In this document: positions 34,991 through 43,327 of the stretch, piece after piece
Layout: the number at the start of each line of letters is the position of its first letter
Position numbering within the stretch: the stretch's first letter is position 1
DNA from: a bacterium
Lineage (GTDB): Bacteria; Hinthialibacterota; Hinthialibacteria; H5-UNCL2
Reading direction: 5' to 3'
DNA length: 64,000 nucleotides
NCBI GenBank assembly: GCA_015075175.1
Contig: JABTUV010000005.1
Span: 186,001 to 250,000 of the forward strand
The notes under the pieces: generated by a model
The model's database searches: none
What the model was told of the DNA's origin: nothing
Seen by the model: only the letters and a program-made list of their open reading frames with translations
Program-made: the position numbers and the translations under genes

Positions 34991-36580
34991 TCAATCGCTC
35001 CAATAGGCGCGGCGTTGGTTTAGGGCGCGGCGGGGGCCCCAGAGGCGGGTCCATTCGTATTCACCCAGCGAGTTGTAGTTCCAGTAGAGGGGCGTGTCCT
35101 CGCCGCCGCGGGGGGTGATGTGAGTGATAAAGAGGCGGTTGACGACGGCGCCCCAGCGGCGCTTGCGGGGGGGCTGGTCGGCGGGCACGTCGTCCGTGTT
35201 GGCGTCGAAGGGGACCCAGCCGTAACCGGGCAAGTAAATTTCCAGCCAGCGATGAAAGACGCGATCCTCCCAGGGCCCGCCGCCGGCGCGGGATGAGTAG
35301 ACGGTGCTGCCGATGTTGCGCGTGGCGAACCCGTTGGCGCGTAAGAGTCCGTTAAAGCAATACGTGTATTCGCTGCAACTGCCGGTACCGCGCTCCAGCA
35401 CGGTGAGGGCGTCCTGCCAGCCCCCTTCCAGCACGTACTCGACCTTGTCGAAGAGATACTGGCGGATGGCGGCGATCTGCGCGAGCGGCAGGGTTGCCTC
35501 ATCCACGGCGGCGCGCGCATGGGCCTGCGTGGCAGGCTGGGAGAGGCAGTAGTTCTCGGTATCGGCGTAGTAATCCTCCGCCAGGGAGGCGCGCGCCGAG
35601 GCCAGGTCGCCCACGCGGCGGTCGTCCAAACACCAGCGCACGGTGGCGATCTCCACGCGGGCGGTCCAGCTGGCCTCCAGCACTTCGCCGAGCGCGAGGC
35701 GACCGGCCTGGAAGACGGCGAAGGAAGCGCCCCAGGGGTCCGTGATCCAGCGCGTCGGCGATCCGCTCCAGACCAACCCATGCACGCGCTGTCGCTCGGT
35801 CGTCGGAGGCACGGCCAAGGTAATGCGCGCGTTGCGGATGGGGTTGTCGCACTGGTTCTCGATGCGGTGGGTCATGGTAATGGTCTTGGTGATGGGATCG
35901 GAGAGGGTGAAGCCGTCGCCGTCCACGAACGGCACGTGGAGGATGCCGCCGCGCCCGCGGCAGGCGACCCAGAGACCGCCCGGCCCCCAGGCCAGGCCTC
36001 GCGCCAGTCCCGAGGGGCTGTAGACCACGCGAATCGGATCGCCGGTCTTGGGATCGAGGCAATAGTACGCCTGGTTGAGGGCGCAATGCAGCCAGAGATG
36101 CTGTCCATCCCAGGCCAGGCCGCGGGGCCGGACGGCCTCGGTGGATAGAGTGCGAAGCACCTGGCCCTTGCGCGAGTCGATGAGGTAGAGCGTGCCGCCG
36201 GAGCGGTCGGCAAGCCAGAGGCCCTCCGGAGTCCAGGCCAAGGCTGCGGGACGCTGGACCGGCGCGGGCAGGGTCTCTTCGACGCGGCCGCGTCTTGGTT
36301 CCAGGCGATAGAGGCGGGCGGTACTCTCGGAGGCGACCCAGAAGCGGCGGCCGTCCCAGGCCAGGCCGGTGGGTTTGCGGCAGGGCAGGCCCAGGCTGCG
36401 GCGAATCGCGCCGCTGTCGGGGTTGAGCTCGAACATGCGACCGGCATCGTAGTCGGCGGTCCACAGGCTCCGGCCGTCCCAGGCCAGGCCGTAGGCGTGA
36501 TTGCTGGGGGCGGGGCGACTGTCGACCGGGGCGGGCCAGTCGGCGGCGGCGAGAGCAGAACCGACGAGCAGGCCCAGCAT
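34991..36580 (-). CDS. Secreted transglutaminase-like protein with N-terminal beta-propeller repeats
   Basis: 529 aa with a short signal peptide (MLGLLVGSALAAA). Residues 25-220 contain six repeats of the form G-L-A-W-D-G-x-x-L-W-x-A (HAYGLAWDGRSLWTADY, PTGLAWDGRRFWVAS), a propeller-like domain. The C-terminal half is a transglutaminase core. The catalytic Cys is in GTGSCSEYTYCFNGLLRANG, His in VFHRWLEIYLPGYGWVPFD and Asp in the same segment (DAN). Bacterial members are mostly proteases or amidases acting outside the cell. Substrate unknown. Confidence 0.75.
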   Translation of the reverse strand: MLGLLVGSALAAADWPAPVDSRPAPSNHAYGLAWDGRSLWTADYDAGRMFELNPDSGAIRRSLGLPCRKPTGLAWDGRRFWVASESTARLYRLEPRRGRVEETLPAPVQRPAALAWTPEGLWLADRSGGTLYLIDSRKGQVLRTLSTEAVRPRGLAWDGQHLWLHCALNQAYYCLDPKTGDPIRVVYSPSGLARGLAWGPGGLWVACRGRGGILHVPFVDGDGFTLSDPITKTITMTHRIENQCDNPIRNARITLAVPPTTERQRVHGLVWSGSPTRWITDPWGASFAVFQAGRLALGEVLEASWTARVEIATVRWCLDDRRVGDLASARASLAEDYYADTENYCLSQPATQAHARAAVDEATLPLAQIAAIRQYLFDKVEYVLEGGWQDALTVLERGTGSCSEYTYCFNGLLRANGFATRNIGSTVYSSRAGGGPWEDRVFHRWLEIYLPGYGWVPFDANTDDVPADQPPRKRRWGAVVNRLFITHITPRGGEDTPLYWNYNSLGEYEWTRLWGPRRALNQRRAYWSD

Positions 36581-36865
36581 GGCAGGGAGAATGGCTCTCT
36601 CAGGATCAAGGACGAGCTCCGTGGTTAAACTTCACGATACACGAACGCATCGGCTGGGTCACAAGTAACACGGAAAGTCCCGCGCGGCAACGTGTGGAGT
36701 GCGGGTGCTTGCTCCCGCGCGCGGCAGCAAGCTGCCGCAGTCCAAAGGGGAGAGCGGCAGCAAGCTGCCGCAGTCCATACGTCTTTCCCGCCGGTGTAGG
36801 CGTTGACAGGTGCGGCGGTTGACGACTATTCTGAAGCGTCCCCAAATGCGGGCCAAGGAGCCTTT
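36581..36865. repeat. Spacer with twin 23-bp repeats and a promoter
   Basis: GCGGCAGCAAGCTGCCGCAG plus TCC occurs at 36721-36743 and identically at 36754-36776. A related sequence (GTGCGGGTGCTTGCTCCCGC) lies just before. The promoter for the next gene is at 36803-36832. Confidence 0.75.
36803..36832 (+). promoter_or_regulatory. Sigma-70 promoter of the cytidylate-kinase-like gene
   Basis: TTGACA (36803-36808), 18 bases, TATTCT (36827-36832). The start codon is 34 bases downstream and AAGGAG precedes it. Confidence 0.65.
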
Positions 36866-37570
36866 ATGACCCCCCATCGCGGCGGCGTGGAAGCCATGAT
36901 TCAGCGGCAGATTCACAACTGGGGCCGCTACCAGGAGTTGTTGCGGGCGGCCGCGGCGGAAGAGAAAGTGGCGCGGCGGCCCATCATCACCATCTCGCGC
37001 GAACTGGGCAGCGGAGGGCGGCTGTTGGCCGAGGCGCTGGCGAGTCGGCTGGGACTGCAAGTGCACGGTCTCTCGCTGATCGACTACATCGCCCGGCACA
37101 AGCACGTGGAGCGTGAGGTGATCGACCAGTTGGACGAAAATCTGCGCTCGGAGATCGACCTGTGGGTGGAAGGGATGCTTTCGGGCCGGCTGTTCATGCG
37201 GGACGAGTATCACGTGTCGCTGGTGCGGGCGATCCGCACGCTGGCGGCGCGCGGAGGAGTGGTGTTCATCGGGCGGGCGGCCAACATGGTCCTGGCGGAC
37301 AAGGCGAGCCTGCGCATCCGGGTCGTCGCGTCGATGGAGACGCGCATCCGCAACGTGATGGAGTACGAGCATCTGGACGAAGCGGCGGCCAAAAAGAAGA
37401 TCGCCGACTCCGACGAGGCGCGCGAGAAGTTCACCCAGAAGCTATTCAAAGTCTCCAGCCGGGATCCGCACTATCACGACCTGGTCATCAACACCGACCG
37501 CATTCCGGTCCCGCGCATGGTGGAGATCGCGATGGCGGCGCTGGAAGCGCGGGGTGCGTACGACTCCTGA
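36866..37570 (+). CDS. Cytidylate kinase-like (AAK6/CMPK2-type) protein
   Basis: 234 aa. After about 30 residues comes PIITISRELGSGGRLLAEAL, the P-loop-like S-R-E-x-G-S-G-G motif of the cytidylate-kinase-like family. Later landmarks are GVVFIGRAANMVLAD, LRIRVVASMETRIRNVM and HYHDLVINTDRIPV, all found in that family. True Cmk enzymes have G-P-x-G-S-G-K, so the nucleotide substrate is uncertain. pgpA follows with a one-base overlap. Confidence 0.75.
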   Translation: MTPHRGGVEAMIQRQIHNWGRYQELLRAAAAEEKVARRPIITISRELGSGGRLLAEALASRLGLQVHGLSLIDYIARHKHVEREVIDQLDENLRSEIDLWVEGMLSGRLFMRDEYHVSLVRAIRTLAARGGVVFIGRAANMVLADKASLRIRVVASMETRIRNVMEYEHLDEAAAKKKIADSDEAREKFTQKLFKVSSRDPHYHDLVINTDRIPVPRMVEIAMAALEARGAYDS

Positions 37571-38088
37571 TGCACTATCATCCCACGCGGCCGGGAGGCG
37601 TATCCGCCGGACCCCGCGGGGTCCGGGAGCGGGTGGTTTGGGGGCTGGCGACGATGCTGGGCGCCGGCTACGCGCCGCTGGCGCCGGGGACGGTCGGCTC
37701 GCTTTTGGCCGCGCTTCTCTATCTCCCGCTGGCCGGCTGCTTTCACGGGCCGGACGTCTGGCAGGCGGGGATGATGATTTTCGCCGTCAGCGGTCTGGGC
37801 GTCTGGTCGGCGGGGGTGGTGGAGCGGCGCGCGGGAAAGAAAGACCCGGGAATCGTGGTCGTGGACGAGTGGGCGGGGCAGTGGCTGGCCTATCTGGGGC
37901 TGCCGTTTTCGTGGTGGGCGTGGGGAGCGGGCTTTGTACTGTTTCGCCTGTTCGACGTGCTCAAACCATTTCCGGCGCGGCGGCTGGAGCGGCTGGCGGG
38001 CGGCTGGGGGGTGATGCTGGACGATCTCGTGGCCGGGGGCTACGCCTTGGTCGTGCTGCAAGTCGTACAGAGGTGGATGGCGCCGTGA
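37570..38088 (+). CDS. pgpA: Phosphatidylglycerophosphatase A
   Basis: PgpA dephosphorylates phosphatidylglycerol phosphate in the inner membrane. 172 aa. Landmarks: GAGYAPLAPGTVGSLLAALL, KDPGIVVVDEWAGQWLA (the catalytic D-E), FRLFDVLKPFPARRLERL and GGWGVMLDDLVAGGYAL. Membrane helices agree. It shares a base with the upstream stop and overlaps the cinA start. Confidence 0.9.
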   Translation: MHYHPTRPGGVSAGPRGVRERVVWGLATMLGAGYAPLAPGTVGSLLAALLYLPLAGCFHGPDVWQAGMMIFAVSGLGVWSAGVVERRAGKKDPGIVVVDEWAGQWLAYLGLPFSWWAWGAGFVLFRLFDVLKPFPARRLERLAGGWGVMLDDLVAGGYALVVLQVVQRWMAP

Positions 38089-39350
38089 AGCAAGGCCCCG
38101 TGGTGGAACTGGTGGCCATCGGCAGTGAACTCCTGGGTCCGACGCGGGTGGACACGGATGCCCTGACGCTGGCGCGGGCGCTGGAGGGGCTGGGATTGGC
38201 GCTGTCGCGCAAGACGACGGTTGCGGACCGGCCCGAGCCTTTGCGGGTGGTGCTGTGCGAGGCCATCGCGCGCGCCGACCTCTTGATGACGACCGGCGGG
38301 CTGGGGCCGACCGTGGACGACCTGACGCGGCAGATACTCTCCGAGTGCACGGGCATTCCGTTGCGCTACGAGCCCAAGGTCGAGCGGGCGATTCGCGCGC
38401 GATTCGCCGAACGGCGCATCGAAATGCCGGAGAACAACCTCGTGCAGGCCTGGGTTCCCGAGCGGGGGCGCTGGTTTCCCAATCACTTCGGGACCGCGCC
38501 CGGGCTGGTGTTTGAGCCGGAAGGGAAGCTGATCGTGGCGCTGCCGGGTCCGCCGCGCGAGCTGGAGCCGATGCTGGAGCGGTATCTCCTCCCGCTCCTG
38601 GAGGAGCGGTTCGCCCAGGAGGAGCGGGTGCTGTCGAAAGAACTGCACACGGCGCATGTCTCCGAATCGTGGGTGGACGCAACGCTGCGGGGGGCCTTGT
38701 CGGGGTTCGCGGACGTGGAGGTGTCGATGCTGGCGCGGCCCGGCTACGTGGACGTGTGGTTGTCGCGGCGCGTGCCCAGGGGCGCGGCGACGGATGAGCG
38801 GCTGCGGGCCGCGCACGCGGCGGCGCGCGCGGCGCTCTCGCCCCACGTCTATTCCGACGGCGAGGAGACCCTGCCGATGGCGGTGGGTCGCCGGCTGCGC
38901 GAGGCGGGCAAGAGGCTGGCCGTCGCCGAGAGTTGCACCGGCGGGCTGATCGGCGCGGCCATCACGGAAGTCCCCGGCAGCAGCCAGTACTTTCTGGCAG
39001 GGCTGTGCACGTATGCCAACGAGGCGAAGTTGCGGTTTTTGGGGGTGCCGGAGGCGCTCCTGGTCGAGCACGGGGCGGTGAGCGGGGCGGTCGCGGAGGC
39101 GATGGCGCGGGGGGTCCGCGCGGCGACGGGCGCGGATTACGCTCTCGCCACCACCGGCATCGCCGGCCCGGGCGGGGGCACGGCGGAGAAGCCGGTGGGA
39201 CTGGTCTATATCGCCGTCGCCGATGCGGAGCGCTGCCTGGTGGAAGAAGTGCACTTCGGGGGTGGGCGGGAGGTCGTGCGGCAGCGGGCGGTAGCGGCGG
39301 CGCTGGACATACTGCGGCGGTTCATCATGCCGTTTCAAGAGAAGTTGTAG
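38085..39350 (+). CDS. cinA: CinA, nicotinamide-nucleotide amidase/ADP-ribose pyrophosphatase-like
   Basis: 421 aa, the usual two-domain length. The GTG start overlaps the pgpA stop (GTGA). The N-terminal MoCF-like domain has VELVAIGSELLGPTRVDTDA and LLMTTGGLGPTVDDLTRQIL. The C-terminal amidase domain has AVAESCTGGLIGAAITEVPG and ALATTGIAGPGGGTAEKPVG. CinA recycles NMN and is often near recA. Here thpR follows, an order often seen (recA is absent from the window). Confidence 0.92.
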   Translation: MKQGPVVELVAIGSELLGPTRVDTDALTLARALEGLGLALSRKTTVADRPEPLRVVLCEAIARADLLMTTGGLGPTVDDLTRQILSECTGIPLRYEPKVERAIRARFAERRIEMPENNLVQAWVPERGRWFPNHFGTAPGLVFEPEGKLIVALPGPPRELEPMLERYLLPLLEERFAQEERVLSKELHTAHVSESWVDATLRGALSGFADVEVSMLARPGYVDVWLSRRVPRGAATDERLRAAHAAARAALSPHVYSDGEETLPMAVGRRLREAGKRLAVAESCTGGLIGAAITEVPGSSQYFLAGLCTYANEAKLRFLGVPEALLVEHGAVSGAVAEAMARGVRAATGADYALATTGIAGPGGGTAEKPVGLVYIAVADAERCLVEEVHFGGGREVVRQRAVAAALDILRRFIMPFQEKL

Positions 39351-39641
39351 CGAGCCGGCCGTCCTCTCGATACGCCGGAGTACCGGCTACTCGAGGACTC
39401 GGTTTGTGCTTTTTCGTAAGTACTCGAGGACTCGGTTTGTGCTTTTTCGTAAGTACTCGAGGACTCGGTTTGTGGTTGCTCGCAAGTACTCGAGGACTCG
39501 GTTGGTGGTTGCTCGCAAGTATGCGAGGACTCGGTTTGTGGTTTCTCGCAAGTACTCGAGGACTCGGATTCTGCTTACCGAATGTGTCCGAGGACTCGGA
39601 TTGTCTTTGGTCGCCAACACGTTTTGGGAAACGTCAATCGC
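39351..39641 (+). repeat. Family A hairpin repeat (A5) with seven 33-bp tandem units
   Basis: The hairpin (GTCCTCTCGATACGCCGGAG, 39361-39380, with GGCTACTCGAGGACTCGG) ends in units that start CGAGGACTCGG. These fall at 39392, 39425, 39458, 39491, 39524, 39557 and 39589 (33-bp period, last step 32). The tail of each unit drifts stepwise: GTGCTTTTTCGTAAG, then GTGGTTGCTCGCAAG, then GTGGTTTCTCGCAAG. The array runs up to 26 bases before thpR. Confidence 0.95.
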
Positions 39642-40232
39642 ATGAGCGACTCCAATCTGCGTTTTTATCCGTACCGGGCGTTTCTGGCGGTTCCCCTGCC
39701 GGAGGCGTTGCGGGAGGAGCTGGGGCGGTTGCAGAAGGCCCTGCGCCACAGCGGGGTGGCCTGGCGCTACGCGGACCCGCAGCACATCCACCTCACGCTG
39801 TTGTTTTTGGGAGACATCGACCGGGCGACCGAGGGGGCGATGACGACGACGATGGACGAGCTTGCGTCGCCGGACTTTTCGCTGCCGTATCCGGTCGAGG
39901 GCCTGGGCGCGTTTCCCGACCTGGTGGAGAAGCCGCGGGTATTGTGGGCGGGGATCGGGGGCAACTGGGCGCCGCTGCGGCATCTGCACAAGACATTGGC
40001 GGACGCGGCGCGTGGGGCAGGCCTGGAGGTCGAGAAGCAGCCATACCATCCCCATCTTACGCTGGCCCGGATTCCGAAGGGCTTTCACGGTCCGTTGCGC
40101 CTGCCGGAGAAGCTGAAGGGGGGCTTTTACGGGTACTTGCCGATCGAGAAGCTGGTGCTGTTTGAGAGCCGGCTGTCGCCGGCGGGTCCGTCGTATCGGG
40201 CGGTGCACGAGCGGGTGTTGACGGGGTCGTAG
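39642..40232 (+). CDS. thpR: RNA 2',3'-cyclic phosphodiesterase (ThpR/LigT)
   Basis: 196 aa. Start at 39642 (MSDSNLRFYPYRAFLAVPLP). The two H-x-T motifs are HIHLTLLFLG and HPHLTLARIP, correctly spaced. The family hydrolyses 2',3'-cyclic phosphates on RNA. A typical neighbour of cinA. Confidence 0.88.
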   Translation: MSDSNLRFYPYRAFLAVPLPEALREELGRLQKALRHSGVAWRYADPQHIHLTLLFLGDIDRATEGAMTTTMDELASPDFSLPYPVEGLGAFPDLVEKPRVLWAGIGGNWAPLRHLHKTLADAARGAGLEVEKQPYHPHLTLARIPKGFHGPLRLPEKLKGGFYGYLPIEKLVLFESRLSPAGPSYRAVHERVLTGS

Positions 40233-40489
40233 GCTGAACGCATCGCCGTCAATAGTTGCCGACAACATTTAGTCGTAATCGACAACCGCACATGAGAATC
40301 ATGCGCAGTGCTGAGATAGTTTGAGTCAAGAGTTAGCCAGCCTTAACTGCTCCATCCGGCTTGAGTTGAACCGCTTGTCCGCAGGTAGACTGGTAAGACT
40401 GCCGCTTTTGGCACCCTTCTTGTTATCCACCCAAGGCCGGTTGCAGACCGGCATCCAAACGTCTTATGCCAAAATTACAGGGGGAAGAG
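40233..40489. promoter_or_regulatory. Spacer before the secreted protein gene, possible sigma-54 site
   Basis: No repeat family was seen here, which is unusual for this window. TGGCACCCTTCTTGTT (40409-40424) matches TGGCACnnnnnTTGCW except GT for GC at the -12 side. GCCGGTTGCAGACCGGC (40436-40452) is a small hairpin. Both are weak evidence. Confidence 0.3.
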
Positions 40490-41590
40490 ATGAAGCAGTT
40501 TGTATTAATGTGTATTTTGTTGATATTTATAGTGCCAGCGATGGCGGTGGATCCGGTCACCATCAACTACGGCAATTTCGGGGTCAACGATGATTTCACG
40601 GGGACGGAGGAGTTCGACCTGACCAAGTGCGACATCATCGTGACGTACACGTTGGACATGAACGCTTACGTGCCGTCGCCGGGGACGGAGTACTCGACGG
40701 TCGGCCTCGTGTCGTCGTCGGCCATCGGGTACATGGCGTCGGGGGCGCCGTTCGCGGCCAATACGGACCCCTTGGCGCGCGATCCGGACGACCGGCTGGT
40801 GTTGGGTGCGCCGACGCGGCTGGATGAAGACAGTTACGATGCCACCGGACCGGACACGGTCGTGGGGGCGCCCATCGGCACGCCGTCCGAGAATTTCAAC
40901 TTCCTCTTCGACCGGGACGGCGTGTCGGCGGCGGAGGCGCTGGAGTGGTGGGCGGTGGACGGCTCGACCTACAACACGGCGGGCTTCTACAACGTGGAGA
41001 TCGCCTTCCACGCCATCAGCGCGACCGAGGCGACCATGTTCGCCAGAATCAACGGACTGGCGCAGGGCATCTATGCGGTCGCCGCGTTCGACGGGCCGCC
41101 GGAGTTCTATCCCGTGGGCAAGACCATGGACAGCGGGGACATCACGCGCTTGCGGGTGTTCAACTTCCTGCGCGGCGCGGGGGTGGCGATCACCAATCTG
41201 ACGGTGACCGGTTGTTTGCGCGCCCAGGAGGTTGAGATCGACGTGCTGCCGGGCAGCCCGACCAATCCCATCAACAAGAAGTCCAAGGGTCTTCTGCCGG
41301 TCGTGATCCTGTCCTCGCCGGACTTGGACGCGACCGAGCTGGACCTGGAGACGGTCTTCCTGGAGGGCGCGCCGGTCAAGAGGATCGGCGGCAGGCACAA
41401 CTTCTGGTTGGTCGTGCCGGTCGACCTCAACCGCGACGGGCTTATGGACCTCTTGGTGTTCTTCGACAAAGAAAAGATGGACATGAGCGGTCTGGACGAC
41501 GGTTACGCCGATCTCGTGGGCGAGACGCTGTCGGGGGATTCGATTTACGGTTCGGATGCGGTCACGTTGGTGGGGCGAGGAGGTTTTTAG
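40490..41590 (+). CDS. Secreted protein with C-terminal IDVLPGS-type domain
   Basis: 366 aa from ATG 40490 (MKQFVLMCILLIFIVPAMAV), a clear signal peptide behind GGGGGAAGAG. The middle is beta-rich with no recognised family. The last 120 residues (VEIDVLPGSPTNPINKKSKG, then LLPVVILSSPDLDATELDL and DLNRDGLMDLLVFF) match a widespread domain that ends extracellular proteins of many environmental bacteria (usual form I-D-I-K-P-G-S-x-P-N-x-I-N). Function unknown. A strong terminator follows. Confidence 0.7.
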   Translation: MKQFVLMCILLIFIVPAMAVDPVTINYGNFGVNDDFTGTEEFDLTKCDIIVTYTLDMNAYVPSPGTEYSTVGLVSSSAIGYMASGAPFAANTDPLARDPDDRLVLGAPTRLDEDSYDATGPDTVVGAPIGTPSENFNFLFDRDGVSAAEALEWWAVDGSTYNTAGFYNVEIAFHAISATEATMFARINGLAQGIYAVAAFDGPPEFYPVGKTMDSGDITRLRVFNFLRGAGVAITNLTVTGCLRAQEVEIDVLPGSPTNPINKKSKGLLPVVILSSPDLDATELDLETVFLEGAPVKRIGGRHNFWLVVPVDLNRDGLMDLLVFFDKEKMDMSGLDDGYADLVGETLSGDSIYGSDAVTLVGRGGF

Positions 41591-41662
41591 CGCAAGCAGG
41601 GCGACTGACTTGCCGGCTGGACGGCGTTCCCACCCGATCATCGCCGGAAAGCGGCAGGCCCC

Positions 41663-41703
41663 GGGAGGCCCGGCGTTGCTCGTCGCCGGGCCTCCCTTTT
41701 TCT
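41663..41703 (+). terminator. Rho-independent terminator
   Basis: GGGAGGCCCGGCG, an 8-base loop, CGCCGGGCCTCCC and a T run. This is a 13-bp perfect GC stem 73 bases after the stop of the secreted protein gene. Confidence 0.9.
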
Positions 41704-41705
41704 TG

Positions 41706-41740
41706 AATGGGACCGATGGGAGGTAAGGGACCTATGGGCG
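41706..41740 (+). repeat. Decamer repeat ATGGGACCTATG type (family F), copy 1
   Basis: ATGGGACCGATGGGAGGTAA then GGGACCTATGGG. Other copies are at 42279-42319, 44223-44262, 50086-50122 and 53536-53580. Confidence 0.75.
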
Positions 41741-41773
41741 GGCGGCTTGACGGGGTGGTGAGTCGCGTCCACC

Positions 41774-43143
41774 ATGGGCGGCATGGACCGGTCGGTAGTA
41801 CGTGAAATCGAGTATCCCGCCGAGCCGCTGGCGCCGTTCCGGCGACTGGCGGGGTTGCCGCACGCGATGGCTCTCCACTCGGCGCGCACGGACCTGCCTT
41901 TTGCGCGCTACAGCTACTTTTCCGCCGAACCCTGCGCGACGCTCCGGCTGGATCACGCCGGGCGATGGAACGCGACCGGGCTTGCCAGGCGGGATCTGCC
42001 GGACGATCCGTTGCGAGTGCTGGAGCGCCTCCTGGGAGAGGGGCGGGCGGAACCGGGGCCGTTCCGGGGCGGATGGGTGGGCTACCTGGCCTACGAGCTG
42101 GCGGGATACATCGATGGCCTGCCGCGCCATGCGCGGCCTGAGCCGCGCACGGCGCTTCTATGGTTGGGATATTACGATGCGGTCGTAGTCCTGGACCATC
42201 ACGCGGCGGGGTGGGTAGTGATCCGTAGCCGCGGGTGGAGAGGATGGCGGAGTGGTTGCGGGAGGGGGCCTGCAGTCAGATGGGACCTATGGGACGTATG
42301 GGACCCATGGGACCGATAGAGATGGAGCAGTCGCGGGAGTTTTACTACTCGAGGCTGGCGGCGATCCGGGAGCATCTCTGGGCGGGGGACATCTACCAGG
42401 CGAACTACACGCAGCGGGTGCGCGTGGAGGGGCGGTTTTCGTCGGCGGGGCTTTTTGCGGCGATGGCGGCGCGCAATGCTGCGCCGTTTTCGGCCTACCT
42501 GGACTGCGGCGACCACGCCATCGTCTCCGCTTCGCCGGAGCTGTTTCTTGACTTCGACGGCACGACGGCGACGACGCGGCCCATCAAGGGCACGCGCCCG
42601 CGGGGCCGGACGCCGGAAGAAGACGCGCGGCTGGCCGCGGAACTCTCCGCCAGCCCCAAGGACCTGGCCGAGCACCTGATGATCGTGGACCTGGAGCGCA
42701 ACGATCTGGGGCGGGTTTGCGCGGCGGGGAGCGTGCGCGCGTATGACATGCTCTCGGTTGAGAGTTACGCCTCCGTGCACCACCTGGTTTCGTCGGTGCG
42801 AGGCCGATTGCCGGCGGATCGCGGGTCGGCGGAGCTGTTGCGGGCGCTGTTTCCGGGCGGGTCGGTGACGGGGGCGCCGCGCCGGCGGGCCATGCAGATC
42901 ATCGCCGAGCTGGAGCCGTGCCCGCGCGGCGTTTATACCGGCTGTATCGGCTGGCTTGACGATTCGGGGCGGATGCAGTGGAATATCGCCATCCGCACGC
43001 TGGTCGTCACGCCGGAGGAGGTGTGTTTTCACGTGGGGGGAGGGATCGTGTGGGATAGCGATCCCGAGGCGGAGTACGAGGAGTGCCGGGCCAAGGCGGC
43101 GGGACTATTGTGGAGCCTGGAGACGCACGAGTACGATTCTTAA
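41774..43143 (+). CDS. pabB: Aminodeoxychorismate/anthranilate synthase component I (PabB-like), one frameshift
   Basis: The N-terminal part (41774 to about 42235) has FARYSYFSAEPCATLRLDH and GGWVGYLAYELAGYIDGLP. The catalytic part in the next frame (from about 42235) has HLWAGDIYQANYTQRV, ASPELFLDFDG, RPIKGTRPRGRTPEEDA, HLMIVDLERNDLGRVC, FPGGSVTGAPRRRAMQI and TGCIGWLDDSGRMQWNIAIR. These are the chorismate-binding signatures; PIKGTRPR with its Lys is usual in PabB. The frame changes within about 10 bases of 42235. Just after it the linker contains an inserted decamer repeat read as QMGPMGRMGPMGPI. pabC follows, supporting folate (p-aminobenzoate) synthesis. The amidotransferase PabA is not in the window. 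Confidence 0.85.
42279..42319 (+). repeat. Decamer repeat (family F) inserted in pabB
   Basis: Four decamers, ATGGGACCTATGGGACGTAT then GGGACCCATGGGACCGAT. They are in frame in pabB and give Met-Gly-Pro/Arg repeats in the linker between the two halves of the protein. Confidence 0.85.
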
Positions 43144-43327
43144 TCGTAATCATATGTCATTTCGACCGAAGGGAGAACTCCAGCGATACCGGCCGGGCGC
43201 TGCCGGAAGCGCGGGGGAAGATTTCTCCCTTCGGTCGAAATGACAGTGGCTTGCTCGTGCTCGATTACGATTAGGCGCGAGATTACGCGCAAGATTAAGA
43301 TTAAGAATACGATTACGAATCGTAATC
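43144..43327. repeat. Nested repeats between pabB and pabC: family B pair inside family G arrays
   Basis: Outer: GATTCTTAATCGTAATCA (43135-43152) and GATTACGATTAGGCGCGAGA (from 43262) to ATCGTAATCG (43327), hexamer-like units inverted to each other. Inner: TGTCATTTCGACCGAAGGGA (43154-43173) and its inverted partner TCCCTTCGGTCGAAATGACA (43225-43244). This is a complete family B palindrome within a family G frame. Confidence 0.85.

Noticed and set aside
39392-39615. 33-bp array, CRISPR-like at first sight
   Set aside because: Units are contiguous, the varying part is only a drifting linker, and no cas genes are present.
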